From Rachicladosporium sp. CCFEE 5018 (taxonomy: Eukaryota; Ascomycota; Dothideomycetes; Cladosporiales; Cladosporiaceae), in the NCBI GenBank assembly GCA_002077045.2, contig KZ111160.1, positions 275,907-339,906 of the forward strand: 64,000 bases of DNA, in the 5' to 3' direction. A program made the translations under genes and the position numbers. Below the pieces are notes generated by a model that had not been told where the DNA came from, ran no database searches, and worked only from the letters and a program-made list of their open reading frames with translations. The stretch's first letter is position 1; each line of letters begins with the position of its first letter. Positions 32,754 through 44,197 of the stretch are shown in pieces.

Positions 32754-33254
32754 ATGTCCGCAGATACCGACTATATCCCATACCTACCCACCGCAATGCA
32801 TGAGACCCTTCAAAGCCGCCTCCGTGCACATGAGACGCCATACTCCCAAGCGCTCTTGCTTTAGTACGGCTCTCACAGGCAAGCCTATTGCTCCACCTCT
32901 TGCTTTGGCCCCGTGTCTCGAAGCTTAGACCGCCAGACTTGTGGAAGCTTCAGCGTGTGCGACTGTACCCGACAAGACGCCGCGTTGCTGTCACGGAATC
33001 ACTGGGTGTGCCTAGCATGCACGGAGGAGCGCATCACGCAGTTGATGAAGACGACTGACCGTGCAGATGTAAGGTGTAGTGCGGCAGGTTGTGATAAGGT
33101 GCTTACAGCGACGGAAGAGGTGCATTCCATGGGAATTTGCGCATGGTGTGAGGGAGCGTTCAATGAGGCGAAGCGTCAGGACGCAATGGATGCGTTGTTC
33201 GATGCAAGCGGATTGGAGAGCCCGAGAAGGGATTCGGTCCAGAGTAGCGAATAA
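32754..33254 (+). CDS. hypothetical Cys-rich protein with an in-frame TAG, possibly spliced or pseudogenised
   Basis: From the ATG at 32754 one frame runs MSADTDYIPYLPTAMHETL to a TAG at 32862-32864. It then reopens in the same frame from 32865 to the TAA ending at 33254. The downstream part has about a dozen cysteines, including C-D-C, N-H-W-V-C-L-A-C, R-C-S-A-A-G-C and G-I-C-A-W-C, a zinc-ribbon-like pattern. Its coding composition is better than that of nearby non-coding frames. Either the TAG lies in an intron I cannot place or the gene is broken. No family recognised. Confidence 0.35.
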
Positions 33255-33711
33255 GGGACAGTGTCGTCATGGGTTGGGGGACTTTGTCATTGATCGCGTA
33301 AGCTATATATATACATTCGCGACAGCTGCTAATCACTCATACTTTGCAAGGTAAGCAGTAGATACTGCTCTCTTCACTTTCGTCCAGGCGCCATATCAGC
33401 CCTACGCCAATGCCAAGTGCAAGAGCTGCAATATGCGACCATCCCCAGTGGATCTGTCAGGGAGTGAGGGTGCGTTGAACCGGTTCCACCTAAAGATCCC
33501 TCCGGTCTCCAGCAATGAAGTCGCATTTGCCATCGCCGTACTGATATTTTTACGGCATCGAGCGCCGTGTCGCCTTGCGACGACGAAGATGGCCACTGCG
33601 GACGCGTCACTGAAGTCTGCGCGCGTTGGGGTCCACCTTCTGAGCAGAGACTTGTCTGAACAGCGTGTAAATTGTAGCCCAACACGTAGGTACCACCACT
33701 CCAGTACGTAT
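33255..33711. other. intergenic, 457 bp
   Basis: Contains a TATATATATA run at 33304-33313. It sits between the Cys-rich frame's 3' end and the 3' end of the zinc-cluster gene, so it is more likely part of a 3' region than a promoter. Nothing else recognised. Confidence 0.35.
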
Positions 33712-35623
33712 TCATTCCGGCTGCAAGACGATCGTCTCCTGCTCGATCGTCCATCCACCCTGCAATCCATCCGGCTTACTGAAGTAGGTAAGCTGATGCA
33801 TATGCGGATTGATCCCACTGCCCATGTCGAAGAAGGCATTGTGGATTCTCGCACTCTCTCCAGGCCACTCGGTCCCGTCAGCGACATCCAGCCCAGCTTC
33901 CTCACGCTGCATGATGCGTTCGGCGACAGCAGCGGACGAATTCGAATCCCATAGCCCTTCGCGCCGGAAGCTCGAGCGGAGCACGGCTATAGCGCGACGC
34001 CGGACCAGCGGGTGGCGGCACTTTGTGGCGATGAGGTAGATGTGAGGCACGAATTCCATGTCGAAAACGAAGGTCGAGGAATGCGTTTCTTCAGCTAAGG
34101 CGGCGACTTGGAGTGTTTCTGCGAGAGAGACTGCACGCTCGAAATCTTCCAGGTAGATATCCGTGGACGACTCCGAGATCGCATCAGACCGTGCTACCCA
34201 GGTGATTGTGGTAATGTAATGTATTTCGAGGATGTGAGCTGAGCGCTGCTCTACCGGCGAGAAACAGCCTTTCTGCACAGCTTCGAATGCTGACTTCCAC
34301 GAGCTGAGGCAAGCCAGGAGACTGTGCTGCGTTGCAAGATCTTCGTCCTTCACATCGGCTTCAAATCTTCTCAGGCGTAAGCTACGGATATGTCGCATTG
34401 AGAGATTCATCAGATGGACCAAGCTATCTCTCGCCTCTCGAATTGTCTCGAATGTCTCGAGCACTACCTCAATTGCTTCGACTGTACACAAAGTCAGTCC
34501 GGCCAATCACTAAAATGTCAATGTGCGCTGTCCATACTCACCGGGATATTTCCAATGTGACTCCAGGCCAGTCAACATCGCTAAAAGCTCCAGACGGTAG
34601 AAGAAGGGCATAACCTGCTCTCGAGTCGACTGCATTTGATTGTATGGAGTCCTTGGCTTCTGCTTCGCTGCGCCCAGTGCGATATGCATGCCTGCCTTGA
34701 AATGCTCCATCGCTGGGCCGTGCTCGCCGCGTAACATCTCGATACATACGAAGAGCACACAGCTTAGAAGCGCGATGTCAGTCGCATTATCAGCCTGTCG
34801 CATGCGTTGCGCAAGACGGGCGATCGCTTTGTTATAGTGAACCAGTGCGAACGGATCATCTTGACCCTCGACTGTGACGAACTGTGGTATCTTGCTCGCA
34901 AGTGGGTCGCCTATTGGTATGGTTCGTCTGAGTGGCGATGCTACGATCGACTTCTCGCGACTTTCGCTCAAGCTACCAAGAGCTATCATGGCATGTCGAA
35001 TTGCCGGCTCAGAGAATCCAATCTGTACGACCATCTGCTGCCATATATTGCGGTCGAAGAAGCTTGCGAGCTGCGGCGCTGTCCATTTCGTGAAGAAGTC
35101 GAGCGCCCGTCTTTCCGTGCGGTCGCCTTGCATGGTGTCGATACTTCTGAAGATGGCGACTGTCCGAGTGTCGGGTCGCGCAGGCTTCTCCGGCGGGACG
35201 TCTGCGTATCCATCGCCTGTTGGTGGTCAGCGTAGATTCGCTCGTTTATGCTAATGGTTTGACGCACACGTTCGACCAGTGCTAGTACAACGATCACCTG
35301 CTGTCGTCAGCAAAATACAGATGAACGATGCAAGTCATCGACTAAACGTGCTTACATGCTGGCTTAGTTTCGTCACATTTGACTCGGCGGATCTTGCATG
35401 TCTTGCATCCTGTCTTTACCTAGGTCGTCGTTAGTATGCGAGACGGACGCCTCACGGCAGCACACCGCACCTTCGGCTTGCCCAATCTCGTTTTCTTGAC
35501 AGGCGCTGGCAGGGCATCTTCGCTGCTCTCACTCGTGCTCGAAGAAGCCGGAGATCGTGTCGACTTGGCCAATGATGGCGGTGGCCGGCGGATTGGAACT
35601 ATCTGTATCTTGTCTGCACCCAT
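33712..35623 (-). CDS. Zn(II)2Cys6 transcription factor
   Basis: Five exons on the minus strand (35623-35471, 35419-35356, 35297-35268, 35216-34542, 34481-33712) give 563 aa. All four introns (51-60 bp) have GT donors and AG acceptors and close in frame. After an N-terminal Ser/Pro segment comes the binuclear cluster T-G-C-K-T-C-K-I-R-R-V-K-C-D, K-P-A-C-D-R-C, T-S-T-G-R-T-C. The fourth and sixth Cys codons are each split by an intron, and exon 3 is only 30 bp. The remainder (A-L-D-F-F-T-K-W, N-I-W-Q-Q-M-V-V-Q-I, A-M-I-A-L-G-S-L-S-E) is the fungal-specific C-terminal region common to this class. It is a nuclear DNA-binding regulator. The target is unknown; the divergent SDR 1.25 kb away is a candidate (inference). 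Confidence 0.9.
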
Positions 35624-36873
35624 ACTTGGAATTTTGAATCTGGCTCACGAGATTTCCGAGAGGAGCGTTGATGTAGAAAGGTTCGACTTACTCTTTCTGA
35701 CAGCTACATAGCCATCACTATAGATATGTTTCGTGGAGTCAGTGCATAGGCAGCGAGTTAGCTATCAAAGGCGATGCGCCATGTGCAGTGCCAAGAGAGC
35801 ATTTGGAGATCGACCGCTACGGCCGCTGCAGGATCACAGCCCTGAACCGTTGCCGCAATGAAGGAACAGGGATGGCATTCGGCGTCGAGCGAGGCTGAGC
35901 CGCGGATTTTCCCGACCTCGTACCACGTATCGTGCTTCGCTGCGCAGGTCGCTGCGTACATCGTTTTCCTGTTATGATTGCGGATGGCCTTGACACTGAT
36001 ACAAGGCGGTCATAACCATTTGGACTGGCAAAAACGGTCGCAGAGACCGCTAGACTCTGATCAAGCCACCAACAGCTACTCGATCTGCAGTCTACCGGAA
36101 AGAGTCTAGCGGGATACCGGAGTATTTTGCCAAATTACGATGATTCGCGTGACAGGAGGATGAAGCGATATCAGCACTTGGCTGACGCAGATTCCGCCTG
36201 CACGCTTCATCAGTAATCAGCATCCACCGCAGTGCCCCGGGTCGAGTGCGTAAAGTCCAACAACATGGCCATATATGGGTCAGATGTCGATCCGAGCACC
36301 ATGGCTTCCGCAAGTCTGGCACAGTGATGCTCTCAACGAACTTCACGCAGGGGAGCCCCGAGATGCTACTGCAACTCAGAGGCGCGAACAACGATTTGGA
36401 ATGCTTCCGATCTGAGACAACTCGACCCTGGTGGGAGTTCGCATCATGATGCAAATAACAGCCATTGAGGAGATGGTTCACGAGCTGACCTCCATCGAGC
36501 GAGGGCGTTGCTACGCATTTGCTTCCTGCAACGCCATGATCATGCGTATGACTCGAGGTACGATACAAGGTTGTCCGCTTTCGCAGCTTGTAGCTGCCAC
36601 ATGTGCTCTTGGACGGGAATAAGTAGCTGCGAACGACCCTGGACAGCTGCACCAGCTGCTCGACCCCGCAGGTGGGAATGTTGTCCGTACGAACGACACT
36701 TCATCATGCTAGGCGTTGCAATCCCGAGGCGGGGTCACGACGAGGGGAACCACATTTCGGTTATCTTGGTAATAAACATGGTGGCTTTAGGAGGTAGGTC
36801 AAGTTATAGTCCAACTCTCTTACCAACTTCTCCTTGCACGCCTCTACTCACCACTCATATCATCAAAATCATA
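35624..36873. other. intergenic, 1,250 bp (divergent promoter)
   Basis: Between the zinc-cluster regulator (leftward) and the SDR (rightward). Frames inside are short and domain-free. The long divergent spacing would suit co-regulation, but I could not pick out a specific site. Confidence 0.4.
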
Positions 36874-37794
36874 ATGTCCGAAGGCAAGCTCTCCGGCCGC
36901 GTTGCAATTATCACTGGCGGAGGCGGTGGATTTGGCAAGGGTATTGCCGAGACGTTTCTCAAGCAAGGCGCGAAAGTGATCATCGGGGATTTTGTCGAGG
37001 ACGTCGGCCAGAAGACAGCTTCGGAGCTGAAGTGCGAGTTCGTGAGGGCCGATGTAACAAAGAAAGCCGACTGGGAGAAGATCTTGAAGTTTGCAGACGA
37101 GAAGTTCGGAAAGATCGATACAGTGGTGAATAACGCTGGTAGGTGGCCTAGGTCTTGGGCCAGTAGGACTGGGATGGCACGCTGACTGGTGCCTATCAGG
37201 GACGACATATCGGAACAAGCCTACGAACGATGTCACAGACGAGGACTTCGACAAGGTGTTCAGCGTCAACGTCAAGTCCATCTACTACTCAGCGAACGTG
37301 ATCGTTCCATACCTGCAGAAGAAGGGCAACGGCGGAAGTGTAAGCCTCTACAGGTCTCTCATTGAAGCTGCGCCTGACTGAATGAACGTGCAGTTCGTTA
37401 CGATCGCCTCAACAGCAGGCCTCCGACCGAGAGGCGGCCTCACATGGTACAATGCCTCGAAGGCCGCCGTAATCAACGCAACCAAAAGCATGGCAGTAGA
37501 ATATGCATCTGAAAAGATTCGGTTCAACAACGTGTGCCCTGTGGTTGGACTAAACACAGGACTGTATGTACAGATGATCGGTTCCCAATGAGGCTCCGGA
37601 GACTGACAAGAGTTTCCAGATCGGATCTGTTCTTGGGTAAGCCAGAAAACGAGGCAAAGTTCATGGCTACCGTACCGATGGGACGAGGGAGCACGCCGGC
37701 AGATGTTGGTAATGCCTGCGCGTTTCTAGCGAGCGAGGAATCGTCCTTCCTGACGGGTATCGACATTCCTGTGGATGGCGGTCGGTGTGTTTAG
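36874..37794 (+). CDS. classical short-chain dehydrogenase/reductase
   Basis: Four exons (36874-37138, 37200-37339, 37394-37563, 37620-37794) give 249 aa, the standard classical SDR length. Introns are 61, 54 and 56 bp, all GT-AG. Motifs: cofactor loop T-G-G-G-G-G-F-G-K-G (residues about 15-24), D-V-T near 63, N-N-A-G split by intron 1, catalytic Ser in T-I-A-S-T-A-G, and Y-N-A-S-K as the Y-x-x-x-K pair. The end is S-F-L-T-G-I-D-I-P-V-D-G-G. An Asp after beta-2 (V-I-I-G-D-F) favours NAD(H). The substrate is unreadable. The gene converges on the dihydroxyacetone kinase (71 bp between stops) and is divergent from a zinc-cluster regulator, so a sugar or polyol substrate is a reasonable guess only. 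Confidence 0.9.
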
Positions 37795-37864
37795 ATGTTC
37801 CAGTATCAAGACAGAAGTATGTACAGTCAAAAGCCGTATACTGAAGTGCGGACATCGAAAGCTA

Positions 37865-39749
37865 TCATTGCGGAAGTCCACTCAACAATCCTTTCAGGAA
37901 GATCGCTGCGGCCATGGCGCCAGGATCTGGCGGCATGTCCATGGATTCTGCTTGCTCGCCAACATACGTTGCTGGACCATGTCAGCACACACGGTGCTGG
38001 ATAAGATGTGCAGTCCACTTACCTCGCCCAAACTTCGCCTTCATGCCGGCTGTGCTCTTCGCGCCTGCATCGCCCGCCTTCACTGCTTCAGCAAAGTCTC
38101 CATCTTTCTCAAATGCCTCGCAGAATGGGATCAAGGTGTCCATGACAGTTCTGCCACCGACTGCTGCGCTGGTATAGCCCATCAGATTTCGTAGCGCGCC
38201 ACCTGCAGCTTTGCCCATGATCTTGCCATCAAGCTGCGCCTTCGCATCACCTTGAGCAAACAAATGCCTCAGCTGTGTCGTGAAGCCAGCTACAACGATC
38301 GCGATGATCGCGATGATCGCGCCGAGTGTGCCGCCAATCTCCTCTACTGCCTCATCAACCTCGTCCAAAATGTGAAACAGCGCGCCATCTTTGCAGAGAC
38401 CAGCATCAAGCTTCTTGAGCACTCCTTGACACATGCCCACGACGGCCTCGCCACAGTCACCATCTCCCATCTGTATATCCCATTTCGTGATATCTGGCTC
38501 GGCCTTGATAGCAGCATCGCATGCTTTCCGCAACGCAATTTCAGTTGTCGCAGGGTCGACCTTCGGTCCAGCTGCTGCGTCCGCACCTGCGAGCTTGTCG
38601 GTCTGCGCCGACTGCTTTGCCTCTTTAGCCTCCCTGTACCCGTTCTTTGGCCAGGCCGGCGCTCTAGTATCCGAGTCCAGGAGTTCAAGCAACTGTGATA
38701 CTGGTGTCTTTGTCGCTCGCTCGATCCCGGAGACGTTCAGAAGCGACAAAGACCAGCCTGGTGCGTTCAGCGATGTCTCGAAGCAGGATGTGTACTCTCG
38801 TGTTGGTGTGATCTTCCAGTCCTTATTGAGATTCCTGCGCACAGTACTCGTCAACGCTTCGAGCTCGAAGTTCGACATGCCACCGAAGTTGTTGATCAGC
38901 AGGAGTACGATGTCGTCCGGCTTGAAATCCACGAAAGCGCGGTCTTTGTCACTTGGGTCAAGGCAGTACTTCAGCATGTCTGCTACCAAGTCGTCTACCT
39001 TCGGCATAGGCGCGATCTCGTGCAATCCCGGCTCGTTATGTATGCCCATCCCTAGCACGTACGTATCATCTGGTATACTCCTATGATGCTCGCGGCCTGG
39101 GATATGACAGTGGTCCAGCGAAGAGCCCACCGTGACGCAGTTGTCGTTGACTGATTGTCCAATGTTGTAGCATGTGTCGAAGTCATAGCCGGCGTGCGAT
39201 GCACTCCCACACAGCTTTAGCACTGCATCTCAATCAGTCACCTTGGCCTGGTCGGCAACAATTTCCTGGCAACTCACCGAACATATTCCCTGCTAAACCC
39301 CTTCTCCCCAGATTCTCCGTCTGCTTCCTCCCCAGCGCAACATCGTCTGTCATCCTTAGTATCTCGACCCTACCGCCCCTTCCCAATGCCTTCTCTCTTG
39401 CCAAGCCGAAGTGCAGGTTGTCACCGGTATAGTTCGTAATGCATAGTATGATCCCCACCTCACTGGGCACATGTTCAATTGCAGCCATGATTTGCTTCGC
39501 GCTGGGGCTGGCGAAGACTTCTCCATTGACAGCAGCAGCGAGCATGCCGTCGCCCACATAGCCGCTCCATGCTGGCTCGTGTCCAGAGCCACCGCCAGAG
39601 ATCACGGACACTCGCGATGGCGAGTGCGTCTTGTCGTAGACGACCTTGGCCGGAGCATCGAGAGCAAGATGGCTATTGCGTGAGACTAAGGACTCGAGAC
39701 CGAGCACTACGACGCCTTCGGTCGCAGGAAAGAAGTGCTTCGTGCTCAT
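37865..39749 (-). CDS. DAK1: dihydroxyacetone (glycerone) kinase
   Basis: Three exons on the minus strand (39749-39278, 39222-38023, 37971-37865) give 592 aa. Introns are 55 and 51 bp. The DhaK-like domain has V-I-S-G-G-G-S-G-H-E-P (about 48-58), T-D-D-V-A-L-G-R-K-Q-T-E-N, and S-S-L-D-H-C-H-I-P-G-R, whose second His (about 197) forms the covalent hemiaminal with dihydroxyacetone. The C-terminal DhaL-like domain has M-G-D-G-D-C-G-E-A for Mg-ATP and ends R-A-T-Y-V-G-E-Q-A. It phosphorylates dihydroxyacetone to DHAP, serving glycerol use and DHA detoxification in the cytosol. Start chosen at MSTKHFFP; an in-frame extension upstream lacks family character. Intact. Confidence 0.94.
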
Positions 39750-40153
39750 AATGGAGATGCTGAATGTTCTGGGGTTTGGCGATAGGCAAAAGTGAAAACA
39801 CGAGACACTCAACTTACACCATCATCTGCCATCCAGTGGCATGGAACGGAAGTCCACTGCGGATATGAGCATGAGCGACCCCTCAGAAAGCCCCGCCTCG
39901 AGATGTCTTCTAAGCAAAAGAGCTGGACTCGGGCGAAGAGCAGAAGCTCGATTAGCCGCGAGGAGACTCCTCGGGACATCTGCATGCGGCAATCCGAGAT
40001 GCTCAGCTGAAGCCTTAGGCATGCACATTTTCTACAGTTACAGCGCCGCACACATCCTTCTTGCAACCGGTGAGAGGGGACGCTTTGACTCGCGAGGAGA
40101 GGGCATGAGACAACGTCCATACAAGTGTCTCGTGGGCCATGTACTAGTCTCAC
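39750..40153. other. intergenic, 404 bp
   Basis: Upstream of DAK and downstream of the nuclease, both on the minus strand. No supported feature. Confidence 0.4.
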
Positions 40154-42119
40154 CTAACTTCTGCACACATTGATCTTCGCCAACGCCGGGTCATGATCGC
40201 TGACCTCGTTCCCAGCACTCACCCACGTATTCAAATGGAGATGCTCGAAGTCACTACGCTTAACATCTCTCGCTGGCCGCGGGCTCACGAAGAGATGATC
40301 GAGCTGTTGTTTATTGAATGTGTACGAGTATCGTTCCACATCCTTGACATTGGCAACGACGTCCAGCTCCTTGAGACCGGAGACCTCGACGAAGCGCTCT
40401 AGAGGCCGGACCCACGAGAACTCATTAAAGTCGCCGCTAGCGATGACGGCCGCGTTCCGGTCTTGCGCAAGAATCTCAGCGATGAAGGCTCCAGTCACCT
40501 CACCCTGTGCGATGCGATTATCAATTCTTCCATTGACAGGAGGTCGCGCATCCCCTTCTAAACTTGAGGAGCGACCCTTACTTGTGAAGTGGACATTCAC
40601 CGTGAAAAATTGGCCCTTGCCGTCGATCGTCTCCCACTCAGCTACGAGTGGTTTGCGGCTGCTGTTGAACACCTGTGGAGTCGTGATACGTCCAGGGTTG
40701 TACCGGAGTGTAGGATCCGGCAAAACTGCATTGGAATCGAGAGGTCCGCCTGAATTGGGCTTGAATAGGCGGATCTGGTCTGACCTGTAAATGTAGGCGT
40801 TCCGAATGTTGCCGCCTGGGGCACCTCCGTCCTGATTGTTGACGGGGTCAACATCAGTGAAGGCATACGGGATTTTGAAGCTTGCTTCAAGAGCGGTCGT
40901 GAGTTCAAGAAGCGTTGCGTTGGCATCCACGTTGACGTTGTTGGTCTCGCCGTTGTTGTCCTGGATCTCCTGGAGGAACACGATGGATGGCGAGTTCATG
41001 TACTTGACGATGTGCTCCACTATTCGGGGCACCCTTGAGTTCCCAGCAGCAAAGTTCTCTGCATTGTAAGAGCCAACTGTGATGCCATCGCACTTCCCAT
41101 TAGTCTTGATGTTCGAAGTTGGCGGGAGCTCCGGCTCCTTCAGCGCCTTGATCTTGGTTCCGGTGAGGGGCAGGATACTGTAGAAGCCGAAATTGTACTG
41201 GACCACGCCCACGACCGTCTCTAGCGTATCACCGAGCTTCGTGGTGTTCACATTGCGCGTACCGTCCAAAGGAGTGCCAACAATTACAGTTTCGGGATTC
41301 GCATCTTTTGGCGTAACGGTGAGCCCTCCGCGTGGTTTCCTGCCAGTGACTTTCCAGTCTCCGTAAACCCACTGATCGCCGAAAGTGTTCGCTGGCCGGC
41401 CAAGCGCAGTGACGCCCTGTACCGTAACAAGCTCGCCGGACAGCGACCCCCAGAAGTCCATGCCGGAGCGGCCGGGGTTCAGTCTCGGGTTCTCGGCAGA
41501 CACGCGCGATACGTTGTTGGGGTAGGCAAAGATATCGTTGTTGGTGTCCAGGCTGCTGTAGAGCTCGGTTGGCGGTGAGACGTCACGACCACCGATCAGG
41601 CCCAAGGTGCGCTTGCCGAGCACCACAGACTCGACGGCATTGCCTGAGCTGATGATGCGAACACTGCGAGGGGTCGTGACCTCGGTCAGGTATAGATAGG
41701 CACTGGACGAGCGGTATTCCGTCACGTTACCATCGATCGTGATGATCTGACCGCGAGTGATGTTGCGCGCGAAGGCCGCGCCAAAGACGTAGACACTAAT
41801 AAGTATCAGTGGCTATCTTGCTGGCCGCCAGTCTTTCTGAAGTACAATAGCCGGGCAGTCAAGATCACCAAGACTTCCAACATCGTGAGGAAAGCAACAC
41901 TGTGCCTTGAACGTACCTTTCTGAAGTGCGCTCGTTGTCGTCAGGAGTTGTACTGCGTAGCCATAGTCCGCTGGAGCCCTTGGCAGTGACTAGGCCTGTA
42001 AGATTTGTGAAGCCAGTGCCATTGAGGGATGATTGGTAACGATCTCCAGTGATCTGGGCAACGGTGATGGCAGATGTTAAATCCACAGCCAAAAGGCTGG
42101 TCGCAAGAAGTACCTTCAT
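40154..42119 (-). CDS. secreted endonuclease/exonuclease/phosphatase-family nuclease (ExeM/NucH-like)
   Basis: Two exons on the minus strand (42119-41917, 41795-40154; intron 41796-41916, GTACGT...TTAG) give 614 aa. A signal peptide (MKVLLATSLLAVDLTSA) is followed by an OB-like region: I-T-G-D-R-Y, then a splice-joined S-V-Y-V-F-G-A-A, then G-D-W-K-V-T-G. The C-terminal EEP nuclease domain has S-Y-N-A-E-N-F, F-L-Q-E-I-Q-D-N (metal-binding Glu), I-A-S-G-D-F-N-E-F, Q-L-D-H-L-F-V-S, and V-S-D-H-D-P-A, the catalytic SDHD-type end. This layout matches extracellular DNases of bacteria and fungi. Likely role: degradation of environmental or host extracellular DNA (inference). Many N-glycosylation sites are seen. 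Confidence 0.85.
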
Positions 42120-44197
42120 CTTGGACAGTCGTCGCTGTCTTGCTGCAACCAAAGTGAAATACGAGAAGCCTACTACCTTAAACCTGAAGACTTGCAGGTC
42201 GAATTGTCACCCACAGACTACGTCTCCTTGCTTCTTGCCGAAGCACTCCACTGGTAGAGAGAGCCCAAGCACGTGTTGTCGACACCGCGGGCGAGTTTCT
42301 GCGTCGGGAAGCTCTCAAGAGGTCTTGGGATGTCAAGCGTCTGGGCGATCTTGGCAAGAACTCAGGTACCCGGCCATGCCGCTGTATGGCTCGTCGATCA
42401 GGCCCAGCTGCCCGGGGTTGGACATGGAGAAAGCCATGCGGCCCAGTGTAGCTGCTGATCTACATTCATACTCCACATCTGCCAGACGCATCTTGGGAGC
42501 TGTGAATAGGCGCAAATTATTAGACACTGTGCCGTGGCAGGTGCAAAGGCGTCGCGATAGGGAATGGAGCCGACGACAAGACCACTGCGCAAGCAAGGTT
42601 AAGGAGATGAGGGCGATTTGCAAGCTGCGATCGCGGGTAGTCTGTGTTGTAGCTGATGGAGTAGTGAAAAACGTGCGAAGCGAGGCAGAGTCTTGGCGGA
42701 GGCAACATTGTCCACCCTGCGATAGAAGGTCGTCCAAATTCGACGCATTACATCTATGTGCCGTGCTCGTGCCCGTCATTTGCCATTTTCGCAGCAGCGC
42801 GGCGGCGTGTTCAAGGATGTGTCGTGGTGTGTTCACGCAGTTCAAGGGAGTTCTGATCGGAAGATAGGAACAAGGCTGTTCCCGTTCCGCACGGCTCTTC
42901 CGCCCTGCTCCGGCGCACAACAGGGCACTTAAGCTACAGACTATCTACTGAGACTTCTAAAGTCGTAACAGTGAATTTAATGTTAAAGTCTTCTAGCTGC
43001 GAGCGGTTTCTTGCCCCAGGGGGAGACCACGGCACTCGTGCTCGCAGCACGGAACGCATCGAGCGCTTCGGTAGCCTGCACTTCAGAGCACGCAGAGACC
43101 GCGGCACTCGTTGTAGCACAGATCCTTCGAAAAGTATCATCTGCAAGTCGGCCACAATGTTCACTGGACAGTCAAGTGTCAAACAAAACGGGTCATGGCA
43201 GCGTCTTCGTCCAGTCCTCAAGACGCAGTGGGGTTTCACTCGAAGCATCTGGCACCTCATCCCCTGGGATGGGAACTGCTGACTTGATCTGAGTCTAGGC
43301 TCGGTAGCAGGCTGTTGCTTTCGAGCTATGAGAGTCCGCGACAATCAGAGGTGGGCGGCATTTCCATTGCTCGACTCTAGTCAGGACTCACTAAAGAGAG
43401 ACCGGTCGGGCTTTCGAAGCTGCGGGACGCTGCGTTTCGAGGGTGGGCATCAGTATCGGAATGCTGAGGTGAAGGCGGCGCCATGCGAATTTGTCAAAAG
43501 ACGATGCGTGACGACCTGCTGGATCCCGAGCAAACAGAAACTTTCATTGCGTGGTCTTGCTGGGCCTACAGCGGTCCGCAAAGCAGCGATCGTAAGGGTC
43601 CTTCTGGTCAAGTCAGTGTCTTACGCCTGCCCGGGGACTCGCAGCTTTCTGCTATGCCGATTAACGTCTTGCGACAGGTAACTATGCGAGCGAGAGCCTG
43701 AAACGGGAAGATCATGCGTCGTCAGGTTATTGCATGCCTCACAGCTCATACCGTACGTGAGGTAAATCGAGCTACTGTAGACCGCTGCAAGAGCCATTGA
43801 TAGCGGCATGCCAAAGTGACGGAGATGTGAGGCTACAGCTTACTCCATTCAGTAGTTCATGCTTATCGCCATATTCGCAATATTGACCTCACTGGCGAAT
43901 CTGGAGCCGAAGATGGAGCTGACTGACTCGGCACATGTGAGACTGGTTATGTCCGAGCTTAGCGCACACACTACTAGCCCCGGAAACAGACTTAATCCGC
44001 GGTAGGATGCAACATAGTGTCCTTGTCCTGGGCAACTCAAATCGGTCTCGCACCTGGGGTAGTGCGGCTGAAGTCCCAAATGACAAGTAGGTATAAAGCG
44101 TGAATGATTTTCCAGCCCCGTCGCAACATCTTTGATTCTCCATCGTTCTACTCTGAAGTCCACTTCAACTGCTCAGATACACAATTCAAGACCAGCG
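42120..44197. other. intergenic, 2.1 kb
   Basis: Between the divergent nuclease and hydrolase genes. The frames here (for example 42049-42867 plus, 42333-42920 minus) have no domains. A 17-bp block (gagacc, a or g, cggcactcgt) occurs at 43023 and again 72 bp on at 43095, in the same reading frame. No transposon ends or RNA gene recognised. Confidence 0.4.
44092..44098 (+). promoter_or_regulatory. candidate TATA box
   Basis: TATAAAG lies 100 bp upstream of the hydrolase ATG at 44198, in otherwise mixed-composition DNA. Position and sequence suit a fungal core promoter. Confidence 0.35.

Noticed and set aside
25424..35623. Secondary-metabolite cluster around CYP505 and the zinc-cluster regulator
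   Set aside because: There is no core synthase or transporter. PPN1, a housekeeping gene, lies between, and CYP505 is usually a fatty-acid hydroxylase on its own.
42049..42920. 272-aa plus and 195-aa minus frames
   Set aside because: The plus frame overlaps the nuclease first exon, both have random composition, and neither shows a domain.
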